A stretch of 48,502 bases of DNA from Pseudomonadota bacterium (lineage in GTDB: Bacteria > Pseudomonadota > Alphaproteobacteria > Rhizobiales > Beijerinckiaceae). Below, piece after piece: positions 25,852 to 34,561 of this stretch. The notes under the pieces are model-generated. The model was not told where the DNA came from. It searched no databases and was given only the letters and a program-made list of their open reading frames with translations. The stretch covers positions 1 to 48,502 of the forward strand of contig JAEWKH010000125.1 of assembly GCA_023386155.1 (NCBI GenBank), read 5' to 3'. Made by a program: the position numbers and the translations under genes. Numbering within the stretch: position 1 is the stretch's first letter; each line of letters opens with the position of its first letter.

Positions 25852-27147
25852 TCAGGCCGCACGCGCCGCCCGGCGTTCCCGGGCGAAATCCATGGCCTGA
25901 TAGGTCCAGTACGTGAGTTGTGCCGCGGCAACGCCGAACGGGCCTCCATTCCACGTAAGGCCGAAAGGCTCGTAGACGCGGTAACGGTCGCTCGCGCCGA
26001 GAATTCCTTCCGCGATCACGCGGCCTCCTATGGCCGTCGTGTTCATGCCGCGCCCGCCGAATCCGAACACGTACCAGACTCCTGACTGGAGTTGTCCGAC
26101 GAGCGGCATCAGATGGCGGGCATAGGCCATGAGGCCGGACCAGGCCGTCTCCACGCGCACGCCCTGGAGTTGCGGATAGGTGGAGACCATTGTCTTCTGC
26201 ATCATCTCCGCGAGGCGGGTCGGTTCCGTCGTGCGCGTGGTGATCCGGCCGCCCCAGAGAAGCCGTGTTCCATCCTCGACAAGGCGATAGTAATCGCCCG
26301 CGCGACGGTTGTCGCTGATCGCCATCGGCGTGCGGACGGCCTCCGCAATCCTCTCTGGCGCCGATTCCGTCAGAAGCACGTAGGTCGCAATCGGCAGAAT
26401 GCTCCGACGCAGGCGGGGCACCAGATCGTCCGTATAGCCGCCTCCCGCCAGGATCACGTCACGGGCCCGGACCTCGCCACGGACCGTCCTGACGATTTTC
26501 TCCGCCCCGTCGAACTCGCAGCCGACGACGCGGGAACCTTCGAAGATCCTTCCTCTCAGCGCCTCGATCGCTCCGGCCAGGGACCGGGCATAGTTGAGAG
26601 GATGAAAGTGAAAGCACTGAGGATCGTAGAGCGCCTGATAGTATTTCGGCGAGCACAGGACATCGCGTACGGCGTCGGTCGGCATCACCTCAAGGTGGTA
26701 ATCGAACTCCCTCTTCATCATCTCGCACTGGCGCGCAAGGCCACCGGGATCATGATACCGGAGCACGCTCATCTTGCCGTAGACGCGTCTGTTGTCGCTC
26801 ATGGCAAGAGTGTCGATATTGTCCTCAACGATACGCACGCCCTCGATCGAGAGACGGTGCAGGGCCCGCGCATTCTCGGTGCCGACCATACGGGCTATGT
26901 TGGCATGGCTCGTTGCGTAGCCGGGACCGACAAAGCCTCCGTTGCGGCCGGATGCTCCGAAACCGACCCGCTCGGCCTCCAGAACAACAACCGAACGGCC
27001 TGCCCTTGCCAGTTCGAGAGCGGCCGTGAGGCCTGCAAGCCCGCCGCCGACAATGGCGACATCGGCCTGCACCGTTTCTTCCAGACAGGTGCGTTTGACA
27101 GCGTCTGTAAGCGTGCGGGCGTAATAGGTATCTCCATAGCCGGTCAT
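25852..27147 (-). CDS. FAD-dependent oxidoreductase, DAO family (PuuB/amine oxidase-like)
   Basis: 431 residues. The N-terminus carries the Rossmann FAD motif V-A-I-V-G-G-G-L-A-G-L-T-A-A-L-E and the acidic end V-V-V-L-E-A, followed by F-G-A-S-G-R-N-G-G-F, characteristic of gamma-glutamylputrescine oxidase and related DAO proteins. Near the C-terminus W-Y-V-F-G-F-G-G-R-G-M-N-T-T binds FAD. The enzyme oxidises an amine or amino acid, producing an aldehyde or keto acid, ammonia and hydrogen peroxide; the exact substrate is unknown. The ATG at 27147 has a GGGGGC Shine-Dalgarno. It is convergent with aapM and back-to-back with a glycine riboswitch on the other strand. Confidence 0.92.
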   Translation of the reverse strand: MTGYGDTYYARTLTDAVKRTCLEETVQADVAIVGGGLAGLTAALELARAGRSVVVLEAERVGFGASGRNGGFVGPGYATSHANIARMVGTENARALHRLSIEGVRIVEDNIDTLAMSDNRRVYGKMSVLRYHDPGGLARQCEMMKREFDYHLEVMPTDAVRDVLCSPKYYQALYDPQCFHFHPLNYARSLAGAIEALRGRIFEGSRVVGCEFDGAEKIVRTVRGEVRARDVILAGGGYTDDLVPRLRRSILPIATYVLLTESAPERIAEAVRTPMAISDNRRAGDYYRLVEDGTRLLWGGRITTRTTEPTRLAEMMQKTMVSTYPQLQGVRVETAWSGLMAYARHLMPLVGQLQSGVWYVFGFGGRGMNTTAIGGRVIAEGILGASDRYRVYEPFGLTWNGGPFGVAAAQLTYWTYQAMDFARERRAARAA

Positions 27148-27389
27148 GAATTGCCCCCGAAGCTTGTCTTTTCGAACCTTACTGCATCGAGGAGAAAAGT
27201 GGACCGGACTTTCCTACCAGCCGGCATGCGACGTAAGACGTATCCCCCTGGCCCTGCCATGCTGGAGCGGGCGGCCTCACGGCGGAAGGGATTGAGACAA
27301 GCACCGCTGGCTTCATCATCTCACATGAGAGAAATCGACAGGTCGAGCAACACACTTCCGCCACAAACCAGACTAGATTGAGCTTGGCT

Positions 27390-27570
27390 ATGAGCGGGAG
27401 AGAGCCAGCGTGCTGGCCGCCGAAGGAGCAACCGCCCCGGAAACTCTCAGGCACCACGGACCGCTCGTCAGCGCAACACTCTGAAAAGCGGAGCATCACG
27501 CTCCCGCCCACGGTGTAAGTCACCGCCGCCCGAGCGGCCGTGATGAAGCTCTCAGGCCAATGACAGAGGG
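27390..27570 (+). promoter_or_regulatory. tandem glycine riboswitch
   Basis: The first aptamer (about 27392-27465) shows the full glycine consensus: GCGGGAGAGAG, then CGCCGAAGGAGCAA, then GAAACTCTCAGGCA and CGGACCG. The second aptamer (about 27472-27570) starts ACACTCTGAAAAGCGG and ends GAAGCTCTCAGGCCAATG-ACAGAGGG. Its core is CGCCCACGGTGTAA where CGCCGAAGG-GCAA is expected, so the second core is divergent. The tandem arrangement is the classical cooperative form. It lies on the plus strand and does not control the FAD oxidase, which is on the other strand. A terminator hairpin follows directly (27571-27601). No glycine-cleavage gene follows. Confidence 0.88.
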
Positions 27571-27601
27571 GGCTCGCGCGCCATGCGCCGCGGAGCCTTT
27601 T
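27571..27601 (+). terminator. riboswitch expression-platform terminator
   Basis: GGCTC-GCG-CGC (from 27571) pairs with GCG-CGC-GAGCC (to 27597), with two single-base bulges, and is followed by TTTT (27598-27601). It starts immediately after the second glycine aptamer, the expected position of an ON-switch terminator released by glycine binding. Confidence 0.6.
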
Positions 27602-27613
27602 CGGAGCCTGGTC

Positions 27614-27703
27614 ATGTCTACCCTGTCGATTCCTCCTGCCCATCAACGCCCGGCCATCCTGGTCTGCACGCCTGCGCACCCCGGCTGCCCGCACGCCCCG
27701 TAA
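27614..27703 (+). CDS. 29-residue ORF downstream of the glycine riboswitch
   Basis: An ATG at 27614 lies eight bases after a CGGAG Shine-Dalgarno and opens a 29-residue frame, starting M-S-T-L-S-I-P-P-A-H and ending C-P-H-A-P before TAA. The peptide has two Cys and three His but no domain I recognise. It is the first possible product behind the riboswitch terminator. It could be a leader peptide, a micro-protein, or the stub of a degraded glycine-regulated gene. A hairpin (GCTGCGCG/CGCGCAGC, 27752-27771) separates it from the L,D-transpeptidase gene. Confidence 0.35.
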   Translation: MSTLSIPPAHQRPAILVCTPAHPGCPHAP

Positions 27704-27833
27704 GCCGGCGCAGCCGGTCACCGACCGCCCACCAGCCCATCCCCTTGCCCGGCTGCGCGCCTCCGCGCAGCGCGACGGGCGGTGCTGGCGCGCGGCGCCA
27801 CTCCTATTCCTCCATCCCAAGGCGAACTGCCCT

Positions 27834-28556
27834 ATGTCTCCTTTCCGTTTCCTCTCCCGCCGGAATCCGTCCTCGCATCTCGCGGTGATCGGCATCACGA
27901 TGCTGGCCATGATGCTGGCCGGCTGCGTCTCGACGCAGGCGCCTCAGCGAGCCGATCTCAACGTGCCGCATCCTACCTACGTCGCCATGTACGGACCGCA
28001 GCCGAATGAGAGGTTTCCGCTCCCGGCCACCGACATTTCGGGCGTCGATCCGCAGTTTCTCAGGCGCGAGGTCGCCTACGACACCCAGGAGCGGCCCGGC
28101 ACCATCGTGATCGACACGGCCAGCCGCCACCTCTACCTCGTGCGGGAGAACGGACGCGCGATCCGCTACGGCATCGGCGTGGGCGCCGAGGGCATGAAAT
28201 GGGCCGGGCGGGCACAGGTGGGCCGCAAGGCGACGTGGCCGCGCTGGACGCCCACCGCCGCGATGATCAAGCGCGATCCCGAGCGCAACCGGCCCTGGGC
28301 GAACGGAATGCCTCCGGGACCGGACAATCCCCTGGGCCCGCGGGCGCTCTACCTTTTTCAGGACGGCCGGGACACCCTGTACCGGATCCACGGCACCACC
28401 GAACCCGACACGATCGGGCAAGCGGTGTCGAGCGGCTGCATCCGTATGCTCAACCAGGACATCCTCGACCTGTACGGCCGCACCCCGGTCGGAACCCCGG
28501 TGGTCGTCCTGCCGGACACGCGGACGGTCGATGCCGGCATGGAGGCATCGACCTGA
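27834..28556 (+). CDS. L,D-transpeptidase (YkuD) lipoprotein
   Basis: 240 residues. The N-terminus is a lipoprotein signal (M-L-A-M-M-L-A-G-C, lipobox Cys at about residue 31), so the protein is anchored to a membrane on the periplasmic side. The YkuD domain spans ~85-230 and ends with the active-site block I-H-G-T-T-E-P-D followed by S-S-G-C-I-R-M, holding catalytic His and Cys. These enzymes make 3-3 cross-links in peptidoglycan or attach proteins to it, using tetrapeptide donors. It is the first full-size gene downstream of the glycine riboswitch. A repeat element follows the stop codon. Confidence 0.92.
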   Translation: MSPFRFLSRRNPSSHLAVIGITMLAMMLAGCVSTQAPQRADLNVPHPTYVAMYGPQPNERFPLPATDISGVDPQFLRREVAYDTQERPGTIVIDTASRHLYLVRENGRAIRYGIGVGAEGMKWAGRAQVGRKATWPRWTPTAAMIKRDPERNRPWANGMPPGPDNPLGPRALYLFQDGRDTLYRIHGTTEPDTIGQAVSSGCIRMLNQDILDLYGRTPVGTPVVVLPDTRTVDAGMEAST

Positions 28557-28587
28557 TCGCTCGACACCGGCCTGGACCCGACCTAGG

Positions 28588-28703
28588 CTAGAGCCTCGGA
28601 CCCAAAAATGGATTCCACTTTTGGGATCAATCCGATGCTCTTATCCTTAAGCGCGCACCGTTCTTCGCAAAAGCCGGGGCCACTTTTTTGCACGATGCGC
28701 TAG
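28588..28703 (-). repeat. palindromic CTAG-type repeat element, copy C (inverted)
   Basis: Same unit as the other copies but in reverse orientation: it starts CTAGAGCCTCGGACCC and ends CACGATGCGCTAG, with CTAG at both ends. It lies in the 351-bp gap between the L,D-transpeptidase gene and the Mrp operon. The rest of that gap (28704-28907) should contain the Mrp promoter, but I see no clear consensus. Confidence 0.88.
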
Positions 28704-28907
28704 ATCCAGGCCAGTCCGAGTCGGGCGGCTGAAGGTCCGGAGGAAGACCAATGGCCGCACGGCCATTCGCAATCGGATCGGCCCCGGCATAAATTTTATT
28801 GGGCCAAGTCCTTGTGTCATGGCCCCTATGTCAACCATATTGGGCGACATAAGCATCCTGATCGGAGATTCCCGCTCGCTCCCGCCCGGAAGGAGACCGC
28901 CCAACCC

Positions 28908-31832
28908 ATGTCCAGTGGCATGCCACTCCTGGCCATCGTGGCCCTTCCCTTCATCGGGAGCCTCGTTGCCACCTTCCTGCGCCAGGATGCCAGGAACGGC
29001 GCGGCCTTCCTGGCCGGGACCGTGGCCCTCTGTGGCGCCCTCCTGACGGCCGTACAGTATCCCGCCGTCGGACGGGGCGGCGTCCTGCGCATGAGCGTCG
29101 AGTGGCTGCCGAGCCTCGGCCTCGACTTCACCCTGCGCATGGACGGCTTCACCTGGCTGTTCTCCATGCTGGTCACCGGCATCGGCTTCCTGGTCGTGCT
29201 CTATGCCCGCTACTACATGTCGCCGGACGATCCGGTGCCGCGCTTCTTCGCGTTCCTGCTCGCCTTCATGGGTGCGATGCTGGGCATCGTCCTGTCGGGC
29301 AACCTCATCCAGCTGGTCTTCTTCTGGGAGCTGACCAGCCTGTTCTCGTTCCTCCTCATCGGCTACTGGCATCACAATGCGAGCGCCAGGGACGGGGCGC
29401 GCATGGCGCTGACGGTGACCGCCACCGGGGGATTGTGCCTGCTCGTCGGCATCCTGCTGATCGGCCATATCGTCGGCAGCTATGATCTCGACCAGGTGCT
29501 GGCCTCGGGGAACCTCATTCGCGCAAGCTCGCTCTATCTGCCGACCCTGATCCTGGTCCTCCTCGGCGCCCTGACCAAGAGTGCCCAGTTCCCCTTCCAC
29601 TTCTGGCTGCCGCACGCCATGGCGGCGCCGACGCCGGTCTCGGCCTATCTCCACTCGGCCACCATGGTGAAGGCCGGCGTGTTCCTGCTCACCCTCCTCT
29701 GGCCCGTGCTGTCCGGCACGGAAGCTTGGTTCTACATCGTGGTTTCGGCCGGCCTCTGCACGCTGCTCCTGGGAGCCTATGCGGCCATCTTCCAGCAGGA
29801 CCTGAAAGGCCTCCTGGCCTATTCCACCATCAGCCATCTCGGCCTCATCACGCTTCTGCTCGGACTCAGCAGCCCGCTCGCCGCCGTGGCGGCGATCTTC
29901 CACACCATGAACCACGCGACCTTCAAGGCATCGCTGTTCATGGCGGCCGGCATCATCGACCACGAGTCCGGCACCCGCGACATCCGGCGCCTCAGCGGCC
30001 TGTTCCGGTTCATGCCGATCACCGCCACCCTGGCGATGGTCGCGGCCGCTGCCATGGCCGGCGTCCCCCTGCTCAACGGCTTCCTGTCCAAGGAAATGTT
30101 CTTCGCGGAGGCTGCGGCCTTCCACGTCGACTCGGTTCTCGATCACTCGCTTCCGTACTTCGCCATGCTGGCGAGCGCCTTCAGCGTCACTTACTCCCTG
30201 CGGTTCATCCATGGCGTGTTCTTCGGCCCGCCTCCGACCGACCTGCCGCGCACGCCGCACGAGCCGCCGCACTGGATGCGGTTTCCCGTCGAGCTTCTGG
30301 TCCTGGTATGCCTGCTCGTCGGCATCCTCCCGGCTCTGACCATCAAGCCCTTCCTCGCCACGGCAGTGTACGCCGTCCTGGGACCGGATACGCCCTACTA
30401 CAGCCTCGCCGTATGGCACGGCTTCAACGAGCCGCTGATCATGAGCGTGATCGCCCTGACGGTGGGTGCGCTGCTGTACTGGCTGCTGCAGGGCTATCTC
30501 GCAAAGGGCATCGAAGGCCCGCCTCTCCTGCGTCATCTCAAGGGCCAGCGCATATTCGAGCGCGTGCTCGTCACTCTGTCGTGGAAATGGGCGCGCTCCC
30601 TCGAGCGCCTGTTCAGCACCCAGCGGCTTCAGCCGCAATTGAGGCTGCTGGTGGGTTTCACGGTGCTCGCGGCGCTCTGGCCACTCTACCGCCACGGGGT
30701 CGAGGCGGGCTCCCGTCCGGGCACGGCGTTCGACCCGGCTTTCCTCCTGCTCTGGATCGTCGGAGGCCTGTGCGCCATCGGCGCGGCCTATCAGGCCAAG
30801 TATCACCGGCTTGCCGCCATGGTCCTGTTGGGCGGCGCGGGTCTCGTCACCTGCATCACCTTCGTCTGGTTCTCGGCACCCGATCTCGCCATCACCCAGC
30901 TTCTCGTCGAGATCGTCACGACGGTGCTGATCCTTCTCGGCCTGCGCTGGCTGCCGAAGCGGATCGAGACCGCCGGTGAAGGTCTCTCGGCCGCGTTCCA
31001 GGCAAGGGTTAGGCGCGCACGGGACCTGATGCTGGCCGTTGCGGCCGGAACGGGCATGACCCTGATCGTCTATGCAATGCTCACGCGGCCGCTTCCCGAA
31101 ACCATCTCACGCTACTTCGTCGAGAATGCATATGCGGAAGGCGGCGGGCGCAACATCGTCAACGTCATCCTGGTCGACTTCCGCAGCTTCGACACTTTCG
31201 GCGAGATCGTGGTACTCGCCGTGGTGGCGATCACGGTCTTCTCGCTCCTGCGCCGTTTTCGCCCGGCGCCGGAAAGCGTCGAGGCGCCGGAGCAGCAGCG
31301 AATGCAGGATGCCTATGACAGGGCAAGCCCCAGCCGCACGGAGGGTGACACCCTCACCGATTACCTCACGATCCCGGCTGTCATCATGCAGTGGCTGTTC
31401 CCGGTGATCGGGACGGTCGCGGTCTATCTCTTCCTGCGCGGCCACGACCTGCCGGGCGGAGGCTTCGCGGCCGGTGTCACGATGTCGATCGCTCTCGTCC
31501 TGCAATACATGGCGGGTGGAACACGCTGGATCGAGGCGCGTCTGCGCATCCTTCCGATGAGCTGGACGGGTCTCGGCCTGCTCTGCGCAGCCTTCACCGG
31601 GATGGGCGCCTGGCTGTTCGGCTACCCGTTCCTGACATCTCATTTCCAGTACCTGGACCTGCCCGGCATCGGCAAGGTGCCGGCCGCCACCGCGCTGCTG
31701 TTCGACCTGGGCGTCTTCTCGGTCGTGGTGGGCGCCACGGTGCTCATCCTGATCGCCCTCGCGCACCAGTCTATCCGCCGCCCGAAGCCCGCGCCTACGC
31801 TGGCGCCTGCCGCTGAGAAGGAGAACGCATGA
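28908..31832 (+). CDS. mrpA: Mrp Na+/H+ antiporter subunit A, fused to MrpB domain
   Basis: 974 residues from the ATG at 28908 (AAGGAG upstream; the frame is open a further 32 codons without a better start). The first ~500 residues are the proton-translocating NuoL-like core, with L-T-K-S-A-Q-F-P-F-H-F-W-L-P-H-A and S-A-T-M-V-K-A-G. Then comes the MrpA-specific C-terminal part. From about residue 820 there is an MrpB domain (F-P-V-I-G-T-V-A-V-Y-L-F, then H-D-L-P-G-G-G-F-A-A-G). Fused MrpA-B is known from rhizobial Pha systems. The complex exchanges cytoplasmic Na+/K+ for protons, giving salt and alkali tolerance. It is the first gene of six, each overlapping the next. Confidence 0.96.
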   Translation: MSSGMPLLAIVALPFIGSLVATFLRQDARNGAAFLAGTVALCGALLTAVQYPAVGRGGVLRMSVEWLPSLGLDFTLRMDGFTWLFSMLVTGIGFLVVLYARYYMSPDDPVPRFFAFLLAFMGAMLGIVLSGNLIQLVFFWELTSLFSFLLIGYWHHNASARDGARMALTVTATGGLCLLVGILLIGHIVGSYDLDQVLASGNLIRASSLYLPTLILVLLGALTKSAQFPFHFWLPHAMAAPTPVSAYLHSATMVKAGVFLLTLLWPVLSGTEAWFYIVVSAGLCTLLLGAYAAIFQQDLKGLLAYSTISHLGLITLLLGLSSPLAAVAAIFHTMNHATFKASLFMAAGIIDHESGTRDIRRLSGLFRFMPITATLAMVAAAAMAGVPLLNGFLSKEMFFAEAAAFHVDSVLDHSLPYFAMLASAFSVTYSLRFIHGVFFGPPPTDLPRTPHEPPHWMRFPVELLVLVCLLVGILPALTIKPFLATAVYAVLGPDTPYYSLAVWHGFNEPLIMSVIALTVGALLYWLLQGYLAKGIEGPPLLRHLKGQRIFERVLVTLSWKWARSLERLFSTQRLQPQLRLLVGFTVLAALWPLYRHGVEAGSRPGTAFDPAFLLLWIVGGLCAIGAAYQAKYHRLAAMVLLGGAGLVTCITFVWFSAPDLAITQLLVEIVTTVLILLGLRWLPKRIETAGEGLSAAFQARVRRARDLMLAVAAGTGMTLIVYAMLTRPLPETISRYFVENAYAEGGGRNIVNVILVDFRSFDTFGEIVVLAVVAITVFSLLRRFRPAPESVEAPEQQRMQDAYDRASPSRTEGDTLTDYLTIPAVIMQWLFPVIGTVAVYLFLRGHDLPGGGFAAGVTMSIALVLQYMAGGTRWIEARLRILPMSWTGLGLLCAAFTGMGAWLFGYPFLTSHFQYLDLPGIGKVPAATALLFDLGVFSVVVGATVLILIALAHQSIRRPKPAPTLAPAAEKENA

Positions 31833-32176
31833 TGGAGCTCATCTTCGCGCTCGCGGTCGGCGTTCTGACCGCCTCCGGGGTGTGGCTCCTGCTGCGCCCG
31901 CGCACGTTCCAGGTCATCATCGGCCTGTCGCTGCTGTCCTACGCGGTGAACTTGTTCATCTTCGGCATGGGCCGCCTGCGGATCGGAGCGCCACCGGTCC
32001 TCGCGAGCCCCGAAGCCGTCGATCCCGCGCTCTATGCTGATCCGCTGCCTCAGGCTCTCGTCCTCACCGCCATCGTGATCAGTTTCGCGATGACGGCCCT
32101 GTTCCTCGTCGTCCTGCTGGCCTCGCGCGGCCTCACGGGAACCGACCACGTGGACGGCCGGGAGGATGCGTCGTGA
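31829..32176 (+). CDS. mrpC: Mrp antiporter subunit C (NuoK-like)
   Basis: 115 residues with three membrane segments, the NuoK fold. The start ATG overlaps the mrpA stop (ATGA). The motif L-S-L-L-S-Y-A-V-N-L-F-I-F and the later L-P-Q-A-L-V-L-T-A-I-V-I-S are typical of MrpC. It is part of the membrane complex with MrpA and MrpD. Confidence 0.95.
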   Translation: MMELIFALAVGVLTASGVWLLLRPRTFQVIIGLSLLSYAVNLFIFGMGRLRIGAPPVLASPEAVDPALYADPLPQALVLTAIVISFAMTALFLVVLLASRGLTGTDHVDGREDAS

Positions 32177-33795
32177 GCGGCTGGAACTCCCATCTCATCA
32201 TCATTCCCGTTCTGTTGCCGCTGGTCTCCGCAGCCGCGATGCTGCTCCTCAACGAGCGCCGCCGTGTTCTCAAAGGGGCGATCGGGCTTGCGACCACGGT
32301 CACCCTGCTGATCGTGTCGCTCATGCTGCTCCATCTAGCCGACATGACGCCTCCGGGCTCAGGCGTGAGGACCTATCAGCTCGGCAGCTGGCCGGCACCC
32401 TTCGGGATCGTACTGGTGCTGGACCGGCTCTCCGCCCTCATGCTGGTGCTGACCGGCGTGCTCGGAGTCGCAACCCTCATCTACTCGCTCGCACGCTGGC
32501 ACCGCGCGGGGCCACGGTTCCACACGATCTTCCAGCTTCAGCTCATGGGGCTCAACGGCGCCTTCCTGACGGGAGACCTCTTCAACCTCTTCGTGTTCTT
32601 CGAGGTGCTGCTGGCGGCATCCTACGGGCTCGTCCTGCACGGAGATGGGGTCGGCCGGGTCAGGGCGGGACTTGCCTATATCGCCATCAACCTGACGGGT
32701 TCGTTCCTCTTACTCATCGGCGCCAGCCTGGCCTACGGCGTCACCGGCACGCTCAACATGGCGGACCTCGCCACGCGTGTTCCCGCCCTTTCCTCCAGCG
32801 ATGCCGCGCTCATGGCCGCCGCAGCGGCGATCCTCGGTACGGCATTCCTGATGAAGGCGGGCGCGTGGCCGCTCAACTTCTGGCTCCCGACGACCTATGC
32901 GGCCGCCTCCGCACCGGCCGCCGCCATGTTCGCGATCATGAGCAAACTCGGCGTGTACGTCATCCTGCGCCTGTGGGCCTTGATCTTCGGCCCGGAGGCG
33001 GGCCACCTCGCCGGGTTCGGCGGCAGTGGGCTTCTCGTCATAGGGATGCTGACGATCGCATTCGGAACGGTGGGCATCCTGGCCTCGCAGACCCTATCGC
33101 GGCTTGCCGGATGCAGCGTCCTCATTTCGTCCGGCACGCTGATCGCCGCCATCGGCACCGGGGGTAGCGCAATCATCGGCTCGGCCCTGTTCTACCTCGT
33201 CAGTTCCACCTTGGGCATGGCCGCTCTCTTCCTGCTCGTCGAACTGGTCGAGCGCATGCGCGACCCTGGCGCCGACGTCCTGGCCGTCACGATGGAAGCC
33301 TATGGCGAGAGCGATGAGCTCGAACCCGCGGAAGAGGTCGGCGTGGCGATCCCGGCCACGGTGGCCCTCCTCGGCGGCAGCTTCATCGCCTGCGCCCTCC
33401 TCCTGGCCGGGCTGCCGCCGCTGGCCGGCTTCATTGGCAAATTCGGCATGATGGCCGCGATGCTGAAGACGGATGGCGCCACGATTCGGGTCTCGTCCTG
33501 GATTCTGATCGCTCTCCTGACAATGTCCGGCCTAGCGACGCTGATCGCGATGACGCGATCCGGAATCAGCAGTTTCTGGGCCCGCTTGGACAACAGCATT
33601 CCCCGGGTGCGCCTCATCGAGATGGCGCCGGTGCTGTGCCTGTTGCTGCTCGGTCTCGGCCTGACCGTCGGCGGCGGCCCGGCCATGCGCTACATGGAGG
33701 CGACCACGCAAGCCCTTCGCACCCCCCAGGACTACGTCACGGGCGTGCTGTCCCCGCCGAAAGTCGAAACGAACGACGGGACGGGCCACCCATGA
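32173..33795 (+). CDS. mrpD: Mrp antiporter subunit D (NuoM/N-like)
   Basis: 540 residues with about 14 membrane segments. GTG start overlaps the mrpC stop (GTGA). The antiporter-like core includes F-L-M-K-A-G-A-W-P-L-N-F-W-L-P and D-L-F-N-L-F-V-F-F-E-V-L-L, with the conserved Glu and Lys of NuoM/N-type proton pathways. Together with MrpA it forms the ion-translocating part of the complex. Confidence 0.95.
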   Translation: MSGWNSHLIIIPVLLPLVSAAAMLLLNERRRVLKGAIGLATTVTLLIVSLMLLHLADMTPPGSGVRTYQLGSWPAPFGIVLVLDRLSALMLVLTGVLGVATLIYSLARWHRAGPRFHTIFQLQLMGLNGAFLTGDLFNLFVFFEVLLAASYGLVLHGDGVGRVRAGLAYIAINLTGSFLLLIGASLAYGVTGTLNMADLATRVPALSSSDAALMAAAAAILGTAFLMKAGAWPLNFWLPTTYAAASAPAAAMFAIMSKLGVYVILRLWALIFGPEAGHLAGFGGSGLLVIGMLTIAFGTVGILASQTLSRLAGCSVLISSGTLIAAIGTGGSAIIGSALFYLVSSTLGMAALFLLVELVERMRDPGADVLAVTMEAYGESDELEPAEEVGVAIPATVALLGGSFIACALLLAGLPPLAGFIGKFGMMAAMLKTDGATIRVSSWILIALLTMSGLATLIAMTRSGISSFWARLDNSIPRVRLIEMAPVLCLLLLGLGLTVGGGPAMRYMEATTQALRTPQDYVTGVLSPPKVETNDGTGHP

Positions 33796-34280
33796 GCTGG
33801 CTCCTGCCCTATCCCCTCCTCTCGGCGGCCCTGCTCGCCCTATGGCTCCTGCTGAACCAGAGCGTCTCGCCCGGTCAACTGGTGCTGGGAAGCGTGGTTG
33901 CCGTCCTGGCTTCCTGGGTCATGGCAGCCCTGCGCCCCGAGAAGCCGCGCATCCGCCGTCCTGGCGCCGTCCTTCGGCTTGCGGGCATGGTGCTGATCGA
34001 CATCCTCCGCTCGAACCTCGCGGTGGGACGGATCATCGTGCGCTCTAGGGAGCCGGGGTTGAGGGCCGGCTTCATGACCATTCCGCTGGACCTGCGTGAT
34101 CGCCATGGACTTGCCGTCCTGTCCCTCATCGTCACCTCGACCCCGGGGACGATTTGGGTGAACTACGACGCCGCGAAAGGAACTCTGTTGCTGCATGTGC
34201 TGGACCTGATCGACGAGACGGCGTGGATTCGGACGATCAAGGACCGCTATGAGCGGCGGCTGATGGAGATCTTCGAATGA
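33792..34280 (+). CDS. mrpE: Mrp antiporter subunit E
   Basis: 162 residues from the ATG at 33792, which overlaps the mrpD stop codon (ATGA). Two to three N-terminal membrane segments are followed by a hydrophilic C-terminal domain containing I-V-T-S-T-P-G-T-I-W-V-N-Y, the MrpE hallmark. It is needed for assembly of the complex. Confidence 0.94.
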   Translation: MSWLLPYPLLSAALLALWLLLNQSVSPGQLVLGSVVAVLASWVMAALRPEKPRIRRPGAVLRLAGMVLIDILRSNLAVGRIIVRSREPGLRAGFMTIPLDLRDRHGLAVLSLIVTSTPGTIWVNYDAAKGTLLLHVLDLIDETAWIRTIKDRYERRLMEIFE

Positions 34281-34561
34281 ACGCTCTCGCCATCCTGGAA
34301 TGGGCCATCATCGGCGCACAGATCATGCTGGGCTTGGCGATGTGCTGCGCCACCTTCCGCCTCCTGGCGGGTCCCCGGGCGCAGGATCGCATCCTGGGGC
34401 TCGACACCCTCTACGTGAACGCGATGCTGATGCTGGTCACCTTCGGAATCCGCACGGGCAGCACGCTGTATTTCGAGGCGGCGCTGATCATCGGGCTTCT
34501 CGGCTTCGTCGCGACCGTGGCGCTGGCCAAGTTCCTCATGCGCGGCGAGGTGATCGAATGA
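34277..34561 (+). CDS. mrpF: Mrp antiporter subunit F
   Basis: 94 residues with three membrane segments; ATG overlaps the mrpE stop (ATGA). G-P-R-A-Q-D-R-I-L-G-L-D-T-L-Y-V-N is characteristic of MrpF, including the conserved Asp-Arg in the loop after segment 1. Confidence 0.94.
   Translation: MNALAILEWAIIGAQIMLGLAMCCATFRLLAGPRAQDRILGLDTLYVNAMLMLVTFGIRTGSTLYFEAALIIGLLGFVATVALAKFLMRGEVIE

Noticed and set aside
27184..27225. Possible further copy of the palindromic repeat near the FAD oxidase start
   Set aside because: Only GCATCG and GAAAAGTGGACCGG are shared; the palindrome and the terminal CTAG are missing, so the match is too weak.
27179..27910. 243-codon minus-strand frame over the glycine riboswitch
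   Set aside because: It covers the riboswitch and its terminator on the opposite strand, has biased composition and no ribosome-binding site.
28647..30806. 719-codon open frame on the minus strand opposite mrpA
   Set aside because: Antisense to the conserved mrpA gene and crossing a repeat element; composition is dominated by Gln/Glu/Arg/His/Gly with no domain.
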